Positions 54,705-63,483 of a DNA stretch of 64,000 nt are shown one piece after another. Positions within the stretch are counted from its first letter, which is position 1. Each line of letters starts with the position of its first letter. The position numbers were made by a program, and so were the translations under genes. The notes under the pieces were generated by a model, which saw nothing but the letters and a program-made list of their open reading frames with translations, was not told the DNA's origin and ran no database searches. The DNA comes from JAMOBE01 sp039908285 (lineage in GTDB: Bacteria; Pseudomonadota; Alphaproteobacteria; Rhodospirillales; Rhodospirillaceae): positions 26,293-90,292 of the forward strand of contig JAMOBE010000002.1 in assembly GCA_039908285.1 (NCBI GenBank), written 5' to 3'.

Positions 54705-55381
54705 GACCCCACCCCAGGGATGGCCGATTGTCGCGGTAGGTTATACTGGACTGCCCTCACAATGGGCCAACGGTCCGATAATTGCAACGTTACCTGAACC
54801 GTCGCGGCATCCACCAGATCGAGCAGGCGGTGAAGCAGGCCGTCGCGGAGGCCGCAGGCGTCGAGGTGGCGCACGATGTTGTGGATGTAGTCGCGGGACG
54901 AGCCGGCCTGGCCCTGGCCCTGGCCGACCAGCCGGGCCGCCTCGGCGAGCGTCAGGCGCCCCGCGTACTGGGGATGGCGGGCGTCGGCGACGAAGGTCAG
55001 GGCGCGGACTCTGGTGCCGTCATCCAGCCGTACCCCGAGATACTTGGGCACATAGACCGCCGTCACCATCTCGCGCTGGTGCAGATAGGCGATCACGTCG
55101 GGTGCGGCGGCGGCCTCCACGGCAAAGGCGAGGCCGCGACAGGCACCGCCGCGATCAAGCCCCACCACCAGACCCGGCCGATCGGGCGTGCCGCGATAGT
55201 GGGTGGACAGGATGCAGGCCGCCCGGTGATAGCCGCGCAGGAGGGCTCCCTGCCGCTCGACGAAGGAAAACCCCGGCTGCCACATCAGCGAGCCATAGCC
55301 GAACACCCACAGCCGATCGTCTTCGGCAAACCGGGGAGCGCCTATTTCCCGCCCTCCCCCGATCCATGCAGGTCCGCCCAC
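54668..55381 (-). CDS. chaC: ChaC-type gamma-glutamylcyclotransferase
   Basis: A 237-aa enzyme degrading glutathione to 5-oxoproline and Cys-Gly. VFGYGSLMWQPGF near 27 is the family signature. GYHRAACILSTHYRGTPDRP and YIHNIVRHLDACGLRDGLLH are typical. Family members end near residue 190 (LLDLVDAA); the last 45 or so residues have no family character and run into the next gene, so the original stop appears lost. It overlaps chorismate mutase by 40 bp at its start. gshA lies in the same string, a functional contrast: synthesis and breakdown of glutathione precursors. Confidence 0.85.
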   Translation of the reverse strand: MGGPAWIGGGREIGAPRFAEDDRLWVFGYGSLMWQPGFSFVERQGALLRGYHRAACILSTHYRGTPDRPGLVVGLDRGGACRGLAFAVEAAAAPDVIAYLHQREMVTAVYVPKYLGVRLDDGTRVRALTFVADARHPQYAGRLTLAEAARLVGQGQGQAGSSRDYIHNIVRHLDACGLRDGLLHRLLDLVDAATVQVTLQLSDRWPIVRAVQYNLPRQSAIPGVGSCPFCLLLSPPC

Positions 55382-55653
55382 GCCCGAGCCTCGTGCCAGA
55401 TGAAGGCGTCGATCATCGCGCGGTAGATCTTTTCCATCAGTTCAGGGTCGGCGCCCAGTTCGTTGGCGACATGACGGACCCGGGTGACGATCTCCTCGAT
55501 GCGGGCCGGCACCACGATGTCCGAGCGGGTCGGCTTGAAGCGCGCCGCCTGCCGCACATACTGGCTCCGCTCGGCCAGCAACACGACGATCTCGCGGTCG
55601 AGACGGTCGATGTTCCGCCGAACCTCATCCAGGGAGCCGCACATCGTCATCAC
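55342..55653 (-). CDS. Chorismate mutase (AroQ type)
   Basis: A 103-aa single-domain AroQ-fold enzyme converting chorismate to prephenate. LDEVRRNIDRLDREIVVLLA, ERSQYVRQAARFK and the C-terminal helix MEKIYRAMIDAFIWHE supply the usual Arg, Lys and Gln/Glu positions. It is short, like isochorismate-pyruvate lyase/chorismate mutase proteins. It is overlapped by the chaC start. Confidence 0.88.
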   Translation of the reverse strand: MMTMCGSLDEVRRNIDRLDREIVVLLAERSQYVRQAARFKPTRSDIVVPARIEEIVTRVRHVANELGADPELMEKIYRAMIDAFIWHEARAWADLHGSGEGGK

Positions 55654-55675
55654 GTATCCTCACTCACATCACACA

Positions 55676-57049
55676 TCAGCAACCCAGGTCCGCGAACGCC
55701 GGAGCGACGCTGCCGCCCCACGGGCCGTGGAAGCGCTCCAGCAGGTCCTCGGCCGGCGTCCGTCCCGAGTGGGCGATGGCCCGCATGGGAGCGAGCAGGA
55801 CGGACTCGTCCTCCCCCCCCGGGCCGAGCCGCCCTCGCCGCCGCAGACCGCCCTCGGCGATATCGAGGACATCCAGCGCCACGTCGCGCACTGTGCGCCC
55901 TTTGACCGGAGTCTTCAACCCGAGCCTCGGCACGTCGCGACGAAGGGCGACGATATCCTCCACCGTCCAGCCAGCCACCAGGTCGGCGGCGGCATCCAGC
56001 GCCGCCGAGTCGTACAGCAGCCCGACCCACAGCGCCGACAGCGCCCATAGGCGGGGCGCGTCCCCGACGTCGGCTCCGCGCATTTCCAGATAGCGCTTGA
56101 GGCGCACCTCGGGGAAGGCGGTGGTCAGGTGATCGGCCCAGTCGGCCACCGTCGGCCGCTGTCCCGGCAGGGCGGGCAGGCGTCCGGCCAGGAAGTCGCG
56201 GAACGACTGGCCGCTGGCGTCGATATAGCGCCCCTCGCGGTAGACGAAGTACATCGGCACGTCCAGCATGTACGCCACATGGCGCTCGAACCCCATGCCG
56301 TCCTCGAACACGAACGCGGGGACACCGCAGCGGTCCGGGTCGGTGTCGGTCCAGACGTGACTGCGATAGCTGAGGAAGCCGTTGGGCCGGCCGTCGGTGA
56401 AGGGCGAGTTGGCCCACAGCGCCGTGGCGATGGGCTGGAGCGCCAGCGCCACCCGGAACTTGGCCACCATGTCCCGCTCCGACGAGAAGTCCAGGTTGGC
56501 CTGCACGGTGCAGGTACGCAGCATCATGTCGAGCCCGAGGGAGCCCCGCTTCGGCATGTAGGCGCGCATGATCCGATAGCGCCCCTTCGGCATCCATGGC
56601 ACGTCGTCGCGCCGCCAGGCCGGGGTGAAGCCGATGGGCAGCGCCCCCGCCCCCAGGGATCCGGCGACGTCGCGCACCAGGTCGTGGTAGGCCTCGATCT
56701 CGGCCCGGGTCTGGTGGAGGGTTTCGAGGGGCGCCCCCGACAGTTCCATCTGTCCGCCCGGCTCCAGGCTGATGGAACTGCCGTCAGCCCGCTTCAGGCC
56801 GATCAGCACGTCCCCCTCGGTGATGGGCAGCCAATCCGCAGAGCGTTCCCTCAGTCCCTCCAGGATGGCGCGCACGCCTCCCGGTCCCTCGTAGGGCAGC
56901 GGCGCCAGATCGGCACGGCGATAGGTGAAGCGCTCGTGCTCGGTGCCGATGCGCCACGCCGCCGCCGGCCGGCAGCCGGCCTCCAGGTACTCGACGAGCT
57001 GGCGTTCGTCGGTGATCGGCTCGCCATCGGCCAGGGATGGACCGGACAT
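55676..57049 (-). CDS. gshA: Glutamate-cysteine ligase
   Basis: A 457-aa plant/alphaproteobacterial-type ligase catalysing the first step of glutathione synthesis. WRIGTEHERFTY near 32, ISLEPGGQMELSGAPLETLH, PKRGSLGLDMMLRTCTVQ, YMPKR and ANSPFTDGRPNG are the family motifs. It lies 54 bp downstream of rsmE, the usual partner in this class. The start MSGPSLADGEP is in frame with no better alternative. Confidence 0.94.
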   Translation of the reverse strand: MSGPSLADGEPITDERQLVEYLEAGCRPAAAWRIGTEHERFTYRRADLAPLPYEGPGGVRAILEGLRERSADWLPITEGDVLIGLKRADGSSISLEPGGQMELSGAPLETLHQTRAEIEAYHDLVRDVAGSLGAGALPIGFTPAWRRDDVPWMPKGRYRIMRAYMPKRGSLGLDMMLRTCTVQANLDFSSERDMVAKFRVALALQPIATALWANSPFTDGRPNGFLSYRSHVWTDTDPDRCGVPAFVFEDGMGFERHVAYMLDVPMYFVYREGRYIDASGQSFRDFLAGRLPALPGQRPTVADWADHLTTAFPEVRLKRYLEMRGADVGDAPRLWALSALWVGLLYDSAALDAAADLVAGWTVEDIVALRRDVPRLGLKTPVKGRTVRDVALDVLDIAEGGLRRRGRLGPGGEDESVLLAPMRAIAHSGRTPAEDLLERFHGPWGGSVAPAFADLGC

Positions 57050-57103
57050 GGGTCGTACTCTCCGCGCAGCCCGGGGTGCCGCCCCCGGCCGAAACGGTGG
57101 GGA

Positions 57104-57865
57104 TCATGACCCTCGCCGAGGGGTGGCGTGCCGGCGCCAGTCGCCGCGCAGGGCCTGCCAGCACGACAACGCGGCAACCGCCGCAGTCTCGGCCCGGAGG
57201 ATGCGGGGACCCAGGCTTGCCGCGGTAACAAACGGCAGATCGCGCAGCAGGTCAAGTTCCGATTTGGCGAAACCGCCCTCCGGCCCCACCAGCAGCGCCG
57301 CCGGCTCGGGAACCGCCGCGACGGCCTCGGCGATGGGCTGGCCGCCGCCGGCCTCATCCAGCAGCAGCAACCGCCGGCCGGCATCCCAGCCGGCCAGCGC
57401 CCGCTCGAGAGGCACCGGCTCGCGCACCTCAGGCACCGTCAGCCGCTCGCACTGCTCGGCGGCCTCGATGGCGTTGGCCCGCAGCCGCTCGACGTTGACC
57501 CGCCCCATGGCGGTGAAGCGGGTCAGCACCGGCCAGATCAGCGACACCCCAAGCTCCGCCGCCTTCTCGGCCACGAAGTCGAGACGGGCGCGCTTGATGG
57601 GCGCGAACAGCAGCCACAGGTCGGTCTCGACCGCCTGTTCACGCAGCCGCCGCTTCACCCGCAGGACGCAGCTCCTCCTGGCGATTCCCTCGATCTCCGC
57701 ATGCCATTCGCCATCCCGGCCATTGAACAGGGTAATGCCGTCACCGGCCCGGATCCGCATGACATTCAGCAGGTAATGGCCCTGTTCGTCCGATACGGTG
57801 ACCCTTCCGCCGGCCTCGAGGGACGCGGCGACGTGCAGCCGGGCCTTGGGACGCTCGGTGTCCAT
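57104..57865 (-). CDS. rsmE: 16S rRNA m3U1498 methyltransferase
   Basis: A 253-aa SPOUT-family methyltransferase with an N-terminal PUA-like domain (ARLHVAASLEAGGRVTV). The C-terminal knot shows LLVGPEGGFAKSELDLL and LGPRILRAETAAVAAL. The start MDTERPKARL is preferred; a longer in-frame upstream reading overlaps cobQ and is not coding. It lies 11 bp after cobQ. Confidence 0.94.
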   Translation of the reverse strand: MDTERPKARLHVAASLEAGGRVTVSDEQGHYLLNVMRIRAGDGITLFNGRDGEWHAEIEGIARRSCVLRVKRRLREQAVETDLWLLFAPIKRARLDFVAEKAAELGVSLIWPVLTRFTAMGRVNVERLRANAIEAAEQCERLTVPEVREPVPLERALAGWDAGRRLLLLDEAGGGQPIAEAVAAVPEPAALLVGPEGGFAKSELDLLRDLPFVTAASLGPRILRAETAAVAALSCWQALRGDWRRHATPRRGS

Positions 57866-57876
57866 GGTGCTCCCTC

Positions 57877-59373
57877 TCACTCCCGCGTCTGGGCCAGGGC
57901 CAGCAGGGACTCGGCGTCCACGTGGGCGGCGAGATGTTGGGCCAGGGCGTCCAGGGTGGCCTCGACGCCGTCCTCCCAGGCCAGGTCGCCGCTCCGCCCC
58001 GGGCGCAGGGTGCCGAGCAGCGACCGTCGGAAGCCATCGGCGGCGAACAGCCCGTGCAGATAGCAGCCCGTGACCCGACCGTCGGCCGAACGAGCCCCCT
58101 CTTCGTCCCCGCTCCCCTCCAGGGAAAGCCAGGGTCTGGCCCGCCCCGGGCCGTCGGTGCGGCCCATGTGCATCTCGTAGCCCCTCACCCGCTCGCCGGA
58201 GACCGAGTCGACGGCCGTCACCTCGCGCAGCACCTTGGCCGGCGAGATCACCGTCTCGACGTCGAGAAGGCCAAGTCCCGGCGCCTCGCCGGGGGGGCCC
58301 TCGATGCCGTCGGGATCGCGGACGACCCGGCCCAGCATCTGATAGCCGGCGCAGATGCCGATCACCCGCCCACCGCGGCGCACGTGGGCCTTGAGGTCCA
58401 CGTCCCAGCCCTCGCGCCGGAAGGCCGCAAGGTCGGCCAGCGTCGCCTTCGACCCCGGCAGGATGACCAGATCGGCGTCGGCCGGCAGGGGGCGGCCGGG
58501 CTCGATGAAGGACAGGGCGACGTCCGGCTCGGCGGCCAGCGGGTCCATGTCGTCGAAGTTGGCGATGCGCGGCAGACGCGGCACGACGATGCGGATGGCT
58601 CCCCCGGCGCCGGACTCCCGGCGGGCGTCGAGCGCCATGCCGTCCTCGGCCGGGAGCCGGCGGGCCTCCGGGAACCACGGCACCACGCCGAAGGACCGCA
58701 GGCCGGTCCGCTCGGCGATCATGCCAAGGGCCGGCGTGAACAGCGAGACGTCGCCGCGAAACTTGTTGACGATGTAGCCCTTGAGCCGCCCCCGCTCCTC
58801 CGCCCCCAGCAGGACATGGGTGCCGACGATGGAGGCGATCACCCCCCCGCGGTCGATGTCGCCCACCAGCACCACCGGCACATCGGCGGCCAGGGCGAAG
58901 CCCATGTTGGCGACGTCGCCGGCCCGCAGGTTGATCTCGGCGGCGCTGCCGGCGCCCTCGACGATCACCAGGTCGGCCTCGGCCTTCAGGCGGGCGAAGC
59001 TGTCCAGGATGGCCGGCAGCAGGGTCGGCCGCAGCCGCTGATAATCGCGGGCCGAGGCGTTGCCATGGACCCTCCCGGTCACCACCACCTGAGCCCCCAC
59101 GTCGGTCTGGGGCTTCAGCAGCACCGGGTTCATGTGCACCGAGGGGGCGACGCCGCAGGCCCGGGCCTGCAACGCCTGGGCACGGCCGATCTCGCCGCCG
59201 TCGGCGGTGACGGCGGCGTTGTTGGACATGTTCTGCGGCTTGAAGGGCCGGACCCGCAGGCCCCGGCCGGCATAGAGCCGGCACAGCCCGGCCACCAGCA
59301 GCGACTTGCCGACGTCGGAGCCGGTGCCCTGGAGCATCAGGACGGCTGGGGTGGTGGTCAAGGCGTGCCTCAC
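57877..59373 (-). CDS. cobQ: Cobyric acid synthase
   Basis: A 498-aa ATP- and glutamine-dependent amidase of late cobalamin synthesis. The N-terminal dethiobiotin-synthetase-like domain has [18 protein letters not shown] and [12 protein letters not shown]. The C-terminal GATase domain has nucleophile Cys in [12 protein letters not shown] near 323 and His in TGCYLHGLF near 435. No other cobalamin genes are within the window. It starts 4 bp after the stop of the coiled-coil gene, so it is probably in the same transcript. Confidence 0.95.
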   Translation of the reverse strand: MRHALTTTPAVLMLQGTGSDVGKSLLVAGLCRLYAGRGLRVRPFKPQNMSNNAAVTADGGEIGRAQALQARACGVAPSVHMNPVLLKPQTDVGAQVVVTGRVHGNASARDYQRLRPTLLPAILDSFARLKAEADLVIVEGAGSAAEINLRAGDVANMGFALAADVPVVLVGDIDRGGVIASIVGTHVLLGAEERGRLKGYIVNKFRGDVSLFTPALGMIAERTGLRSFGVVPWFPEARRLPAEDGMALDARRESGAGGAIRIVVPRLPRIANFDDMDPLAAEPDVALSFIEPGRPLPADADLVILPGSKATLADLAAFRREGWDVDLKAHVRRGGRVIGICAGYQMLGRVVRDPDGIEGPPGEAPGLGLLDVETVISPAKVLREVTAVDSVSGERVRGYEMHMGRTDGPGRARPWLSLEGSGDEEGARSADGRVTGCYLHGLFAADGFRRSLLGTLRPGRSGDLAWEDGVEATLDALAQHLAAHVDAESLLALAQTRE

Positions 59374-59377
59374 TCTC

Positions 59378-60133
59378 TCAGGGTAGCCCGGAGGCGGCCA
59401 TCTTTTCGCCCAGGATGCGTTTGGCGAGCCGGGTAGCGTCGGCGCCGCGGCCCAGATCCTCGAGCACCATGAAATAGCTCTGAACCGACAGCGATGCGGT
59501 TTCGACCAGGGTGCTTTCCGGGTCGTTGACCCGCCGCTCCATGGTCTCCTTGAGGGTCTGCAGGGCGAGGGCCAGCTTGCTCAGGGTGCGGGCCGCGGCC
59601 TCCTCCAGGTCGTTGCGGGCGGTGACGGCGATCTTGCGCTGCTTTTCCGCCTCGGCGCGAGCGGCGGTCGTCTCCTGGCGGGAGGTGGTCAGGTCGCTAC
59701 GCAGGCGCTGGTTCTCCTCCTGCAGGCGCATGGCCTCGTCGAGGGCCGTCTGGAAGCGGTTGTTGAGGTCGCGAAGCTCCTTGCGAGTCTCCGCCAGCAA
59801 TGCCTGAGGGTCCTGCATGCCGCCGCTGAGACGGATCGCGCGCATGCGACGAAAGGCGATGACGTAGGGGGCGATCGCCTCGTGCTGGAGTGAGATGCCA
59901 TCACGCAGGCCGCAGGCGGCAAGACTTTTCGCCACGTCCTCGCGCCGGAACATGAGGCGGATGGTGCCGGGGATCATGTCCTTCAGCATGGCGTCCGGAA
60001 TACCGTCGCAGATCTCGGACCAGGCGGTGATGGCGCCGGGGGAACGGGGATCGCCGAGTTCCTGGCCCCTGGCCGCTACGGCCAGGAGCCTTGAGACGAA
60101 CGTCCTGGTTTCGACCCGCCCCGCGGTCGCCAT
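59378..60133 (-). CDS. Hypothetical coiled-coil protein
   Basis: A 251-aa protein of unknown function. The N-terminal helical part includes [19 protein letters not shown] long coiled coil occupies about 110-200 ([40 protein letters not shown]). No signal or membrane segment is seen. It starts 1 bp after the stop of the upstream 137-aa gene. Confidence 0.8.
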   Translation of the reverse strand: MATAGRVETRTFVSRLLAVAARGQELGDPRSPGAITAWSEICDGIPDAMLKDMIPGTIRLMFRREDVAKSLAACGLRDGISLQHEAIAPYVIAFRRMRAIRLSGGMQDPQALLAETRKELRDLNNRFQTALDEAMRLQEENQRLRSDLTTSRQETTAARAEAEKQRKIAVTARNDLEEAAARTLSKLALALQTLKETMERRVNDPESTLVETASLSVQSYFMVLEDLGRGADATRLAKRILGEKMAASGLP

Positions 60134-60134
60134 G

Positions 60135-60548
60135 TCAGTGTCCTCCCGGCCGCCGCGAGAGCTTCACCTCCAGCTCGACGATGTACTTGATGGCGTCGTC
60201 GAGCTGTTTCTTGTAGATCTCGTTTTCCGAGGTCAGGGAACTGACCCGGGCCTCGGCGCGGGCCAGCCGTTCCAGCATGACGCCGGCCACCCAGTCGCCG
60301 GGTGCCGGCTCGGGCTTCGGCTGGGAAGCCGGCGAGGGACCGACCTTGGGCGGGTCATTCTCCACGGGCGTGACGTGGGGCCCCAGCGGATTGCGCATGA
60401 CGTCGGCGATGTCGTCAAAGGTGCCACCGGCCTCCCGCAGCATTCGCGCGGCCATGCGCAACGCGGACGAGGCTTCATTTTCCTGTGTGGAGAACGCAAG
60501 CGCCATCAGTTTGGCGAAGCGGTCGACCTTGAAGTGCTGCCAATCCAC
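60135..60548 (-). CDS. Hypothetical protein, DUF2786-like N-terminus
   Basis: A 137-aa protein. The N-terminus (KLMALAFSTQENEASSALRM, AARMLREAGGTF) resembles the DUF2786 helical motif. A Pro-rich linker (about 60-85) leads to a C-terminal coiled coil (LARAEARVSSLTSENEIYKK). The function is unknown. It is the first gene of a minus-strand string running to gshA and beyond. Confidence 0.75.
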   Translation of the reverse strand: MDWQHFKVDRFAKLMALAFSTQENEASSALRMAARMLREAGGTFDDIADVMRNPLGPHVTPVENDPPKVGPSPASQPKPEPAPGDWVAGVMLERLARAEARVSSLTSENEIYKKQLDDAIKYIVELEVKLSRRPGGH

Positions 60549-60620
60549 GGTCCGGGAGTTCCTCGACCCGATTCAACCTAGCCTGGATTTCTCACAGGTC
60601 CGACGGATGCTGGCTTGATC

Positions 60621-60700
60621 TTTGATCCGCCCATGACTTTTCCTCCCTTGCCAATACATCCAGTATTGGCGGCGGTCGGAAAAATCATGGGCGGATCAAA
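60621..60700. repeat. Long inverted repeat with inner hairpin
   Basis: Outer arms TTTGATCCGCCCATGACTTT (60621 onward) and the complementary arm ending GGGCGGATCAAA at 60700 match over 23 bp with one mismatch. An inner hairpin GCCAATAC-ATCCA-GTATTGGC (60650-60670) sits within. An 80-nt cruciform lies between two minus-strand genes; it may be a small mobile repeat or a stable RNA structure. Confidence 0.75.
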
Positions 60701-60792
60701 CCTCTGCGCCATCATTCCGCATCCCTGCGAGAAATCCAAGCTTGCCGCACCATATCATACTGGACTCGGAAAGGTCCGCAATTTCCCGCCGC

Positions 60793-61719
60793 TCATCGCG
60801 GGGTTCGTTTCCGTTGCGCGATCCTGGTCGACAGCAGGCGGTAGTACTCGGCGTTGTGGTCGGCCATGGACGGCGGCAGATCCTTTGAGGACAGTCGCTG
60901 GGCGGCGGCGACGTCTCCCCTGAGTGCCTTGAGCAGGGCCAGGTTCTGGCGCATCTGCACCGTGGCGTCCGGGTGGTGCACGGCGCGGTCCAGGGTCGAG
61001 AGCGCCTGGTCGAGCGCTCCCGACTGGGCCAGCGACAGGGCCAGATTGTTGAGGATCGTCGGATTGTCGGGCGCCAGGGTGAGGGCGGTCCGATAGGCCC
61101 CCTGGGCCTCCTGGTGACGCAGCAGATGGTCGAGGGCCACGCCGATGGAGGAATGGACCTGCCAGTTGGCCGGATCGACGCCGCGCGCCCGCTCCAGGGC
61201 CGCCAGCGCCATGTCGTGGCGGTCCATGGCGATCTGCAGCTTGCCGTTCTCCAGCAACAGCGGACCCGTGGCGCCGAAGCGGGTGGTCGCATCGTCGAGC
61301 ACCGCGGTGGCTTCCCGAATCTCGCCGATATAGCGCAGCATGCGGGCAAGCCCGAGCGCGACGTCCGGATCATCGGGGGTCTGGGCGTAGAGGGTGCGGT
61401 AATTGGCGGCGGCGGTCCGGTAGTCGAAGCCGGACTCGGCCGCCAGGGCAGCCTCCCGCAGCGACGGCTTTTCGCCATTGGCCGCCTCGGGATCCGTTGC
61501 GCAACCCAGAAGCAGAATCAGCAGAATTAGGGCGCTTCCATGAAGCCGTCCCCTCCCCCTCTCCCCCTCGAGGGGGAGAGGGCCGGGGTGAGGGGGTGGG
61601 GCAACCAGCACCTTCCCGGGAGCTTCGGCACCCCCCTCACCCAACCCTCTCCCCCCTGAAGGGGGGGGAGAGGGCTTTATGGAAGGGACCTGGTGCCATT
61701 CGTATGAGTCTGCCGCCAC
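60793..61719 (-). CDS. tadD: TadD-like TPR lipoprotein with repeat-derived N-terminal insertion
   Basis: A 308-aa frame. Residues about 58-75 form a lipoprotein signal ending LLLGC, followed by tetratricopeptide repeats (about 90-260; YRTLYAQTPDDPDVALGLAR, NPTILNNLALSLAQSGALDQ), resembling TadD of the Flp pilus assembly system. The lipobox is not at the N-terminus: repeat copy D (61551-61678) lies between the only in-frame ATG region and the signal peptide, adding about 43 residues. No ATG lies directly before the signal. Export of the product as drawn is doubtful unless another start is used. Divergent from a Tad secretin-N-domain protein gene. Confidence 0.75.
   Translation of the reverse strand: MAADSYEWHQVPSIKPSPPPSGGRGLGEGGAEAPGKVLVAPPPHPGPLPLEGERGRGRLHGSALILLILLLGCATDPEAANGEKPSLREAALAAESGFDYRTAAANYRTLYAQTPDDPDVALGLARMLRYIGEIREATAVLDDATTRFGATGPLLLENGKLQIAMDRHDMALAALERARGVDPANWQVHSSIGVALDHLLRHQEAQGAYRTALTLAPDNPTILNNLALSLAQSGALDQALSTLDRAVHHPDATVQMRQNLALLKALRGDVAAAQRLSSKDLPPSMADHNAEYYRLLSTRIAQRKRTPR
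61551..61678 (-). repeat. Palindromic repeat copy D (5' part of tadD-like frame)
   Basis: A complete 128-bp copy, in the same orientation and translated phase as copies A and B ([18 protein letters not shown]... PLPLEGERG). It displaces the lipoprotein signal sequence from the start codon of the host frame. Confidence 0.85.
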
Positions 61720-61841
61720 GGGAGGCTCCTTGGTCGGGGGTTGGGAGTGATTGCGATCACTGACCGCACGAGGTAGCTTTCGGTATGAAACGGAGCACGC
61801 GCCGGATCGGCGTGGCCCGGGAAAAAACAGGGAGCGGCGGA

Positions 61842-62393
61842 ATGCGCGGACTTGGACTCGTCGTGCCGGTGATCGTGTCGATGATCGTGGCGGCGTTGCT
61901 CTCCGGGACGCCGGTCCAGGCGGCGGACGGCGGCAACCCTCTGGTCGTCACCTGGAACAAGGCCCGGGTCCTGCGCCTGCCCCAGGACGCGAAGGTCGTC
62001 ATCGTCTCCGATCCCAGCGTCATCGACGTCAACCTCGAGACGCCACGGCTGGTGATTCTGAGGGGGACGAACGTCGGCGAGAGCGACCTGATCGTTCTCG
62101 ATGGAGCACAGAACGAGGTATTCAACGCCGTTGTGATGGTGGTTCCCGAACTTCACCGCCACGTCTCGGTCACGCGCGAGTGCGCCGAAACCAAGGGAGC
62201 CTGCGCGGCCGAGGAGGAACTCATGTGCGGCCCCCGCTGCGCGCGCGTCGCGACGCCGGGGCTGCAGGCGGGGGGCAATGGCGCGATGGGGTCCGAGCCG
62301 CCGGCACTGCCACCGGCTCCGGCCACGGGCGACGCCGCTTCTCCCGGTGCTGGGGCCGGCGACGGGACCGGGTCGAAGGACAGCGTGCCGTGA
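61842..62393 (+). CDS. Tad pilus secretin N-terminal-like protein (pilus formation domain)
   Basis: A 183-aa exported protein. The signal peptide is about 1-31 (MRGLGLVVPVIVSMIVAALL..VQA). A pilus-assembly N-domain follows (VTWNKARVLRLPQDAKVVIV, DPSVIDVNLETPRLVILRGT), as in CpaC/RcpA, but with no secretin channel. The end is Gly/Pro-rich with four cysteines near 120-145. The start MRGLG with GGAGCGG upstream is preferred to 61785. It stands alone near a tadD-like gene. Confidence 0.75.
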   Translation: MRGLGLVVPVIVSMIVAALLSGTPVQAADGGNPLVVTWNKARVLRLPQDAKVVIVSDPSVIDVNLETPRLVILRGTNVGESDLIVLDGAQNEVFNAVVMVVPELHRHVSVTRECAETKGACAAEEELMCGPRCARVATPGLQAGGNGAMGSEPPALPPAPATGDAASPGAGAGDGTGSKDSVP

Positions 62394-62404
62394 TGGGAAG
62401 GGGC

Positions 62405-63304
62405 TCATACGACGGGGGCTCCCTCCTCGGGGAAGGCGGTGTGACAGAGGGCGCGGCCCTCGTCGGCCAGGATGTCCTCGGCCGAGAGGCCGTCCTGGGG
62501 ATAGCCGACGATGCTGCACCGGAGAACCGGATGCATCCGGGTGTCCTCGTACTCGACGGTGAGAGGCCCGACGCGTCTCAGGATGATGTCGGCCACCGGG
62601 CAGACCGTGTCTGGTGAGCGGTTATGGAGCATCAGGCAGAACTCACCATCACCGGTACAGGCGAACAGGTCGCTGTCCCGCAGCGTCGTACTCAGCGCCT
62701 CGGCGACCTTCGCCTGCAGCATCTGTGCGGCTTCATAGCCATGGCGGCGGAAGGCGTCGGCAAAGTTGGTGATCTCGATGAACAGCAGCGTGCCCGACGT
62801 CGAATGACGCACGCAATCGGCGATGATGATGCGGAAGAACTGGAGAAAGGTGCCCCGGTTGATCAGGCCGGTGGCGCGGTCGGTTCCGCTGCCGTGGTGC
62901 AGTTCCTCGTCAAGGGCCAGCAGCCGCTCGGCATTCTTGAGCCGCAGGCGGAACTCGAGGGCGTCGAACGGCTTGACCAGATAGTCGTCGATGCCGGCCT
63001 CCAGCACCGTGACCAGGCCACTCTTGTCCTTGCGGCCGGTGTAGACCACCACATAGGTGTAGTACGGTCGCCGCAGCTCACGGATGCGCCGGCACAGCTC
63101 CGCCGCTCCCATTCCCGGCAGGTCGAGTTCCATCACCACCAGACGAAAGCTCTCGGCCCGCAGCCATTCGTAGGCCGCGGTGCCCGATGTCTCGATCTGC
63201 GGCGCGTATCCCCACTTTTCCAGCTTCGCCTTGGCGATGCGCGCGAACAGCGGATCGGGATCGATGATCAGAACCCGTTGGGCCGGCATCAGGCCAGGGG
63301 GCAT
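62405..63304 (-). CDS. Receiver-degenerate GGDEF protein
   Basis: A 299-aa protein. The receiver is at about 8-125. The position of the phosphoacceptor Asp appears to be Glu (LVVMELDLPGMG). The diguanylate-cyclase-like domain (about 140-299) has TDRATGLINRGTFLQFF. Its signature loop reads CTGDGEFCLM instead of GGDEF, while the upstream RDSD matches the inhibitory RxxD site. Cyclase activity is therefore doubtful; a c-di-GMP receptor role is possible. The start has GGAGG eight bases upstream. Confidence 0.88.
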   Translation of the reverse strand: MPPGLMPAQRVLIIDPDPLFARIAKAKLEKWGYAPQIETSGTAAYEWLRAESFRLVVMELDLPGMGAAELCRRIRELRRPYYTYVVVYTGRKDKSGLVTVLEAGIDDYLVKPFDALEFRLRLKNAERLLALDEELHHGSGTDRATGLINRGTFLQFFRIIIADCVRHSTSGTLLFIEITNFADAFRRHGYEAAQMLQAKVAEALSTTLRDSDLFACTGDGEFCLMLHNRSPDTVCPVADIILRRVGPLTVEYEDTRMHPVLRCSIVGYPQDGLSAEDILADEGRALCHTAFPEEGAPVV

Positions 63305-63483
63305 CGGGACATCCTCCGGATCGGCGGGAACCGGACGCCGCGACGGCGGCCCGGCACGTTCGCTCACCTGAATAATCGCAAACCGGCCGTGCCGCAAGCC
63401 ATAGGGCGGCGCGGGTCCATTTCCTTTCCCACCGCTTTGCCCCACTATGGGCGTCATCATGGGATGAGAGGACGGCGACTGAG

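Noticed and set aside
57866..59284. In-frame upstream extension of rsmE
   Set aside because: It overlaps cobQ entirely, whose motifs are intact, and RsmE has a family-typical start at 57865.
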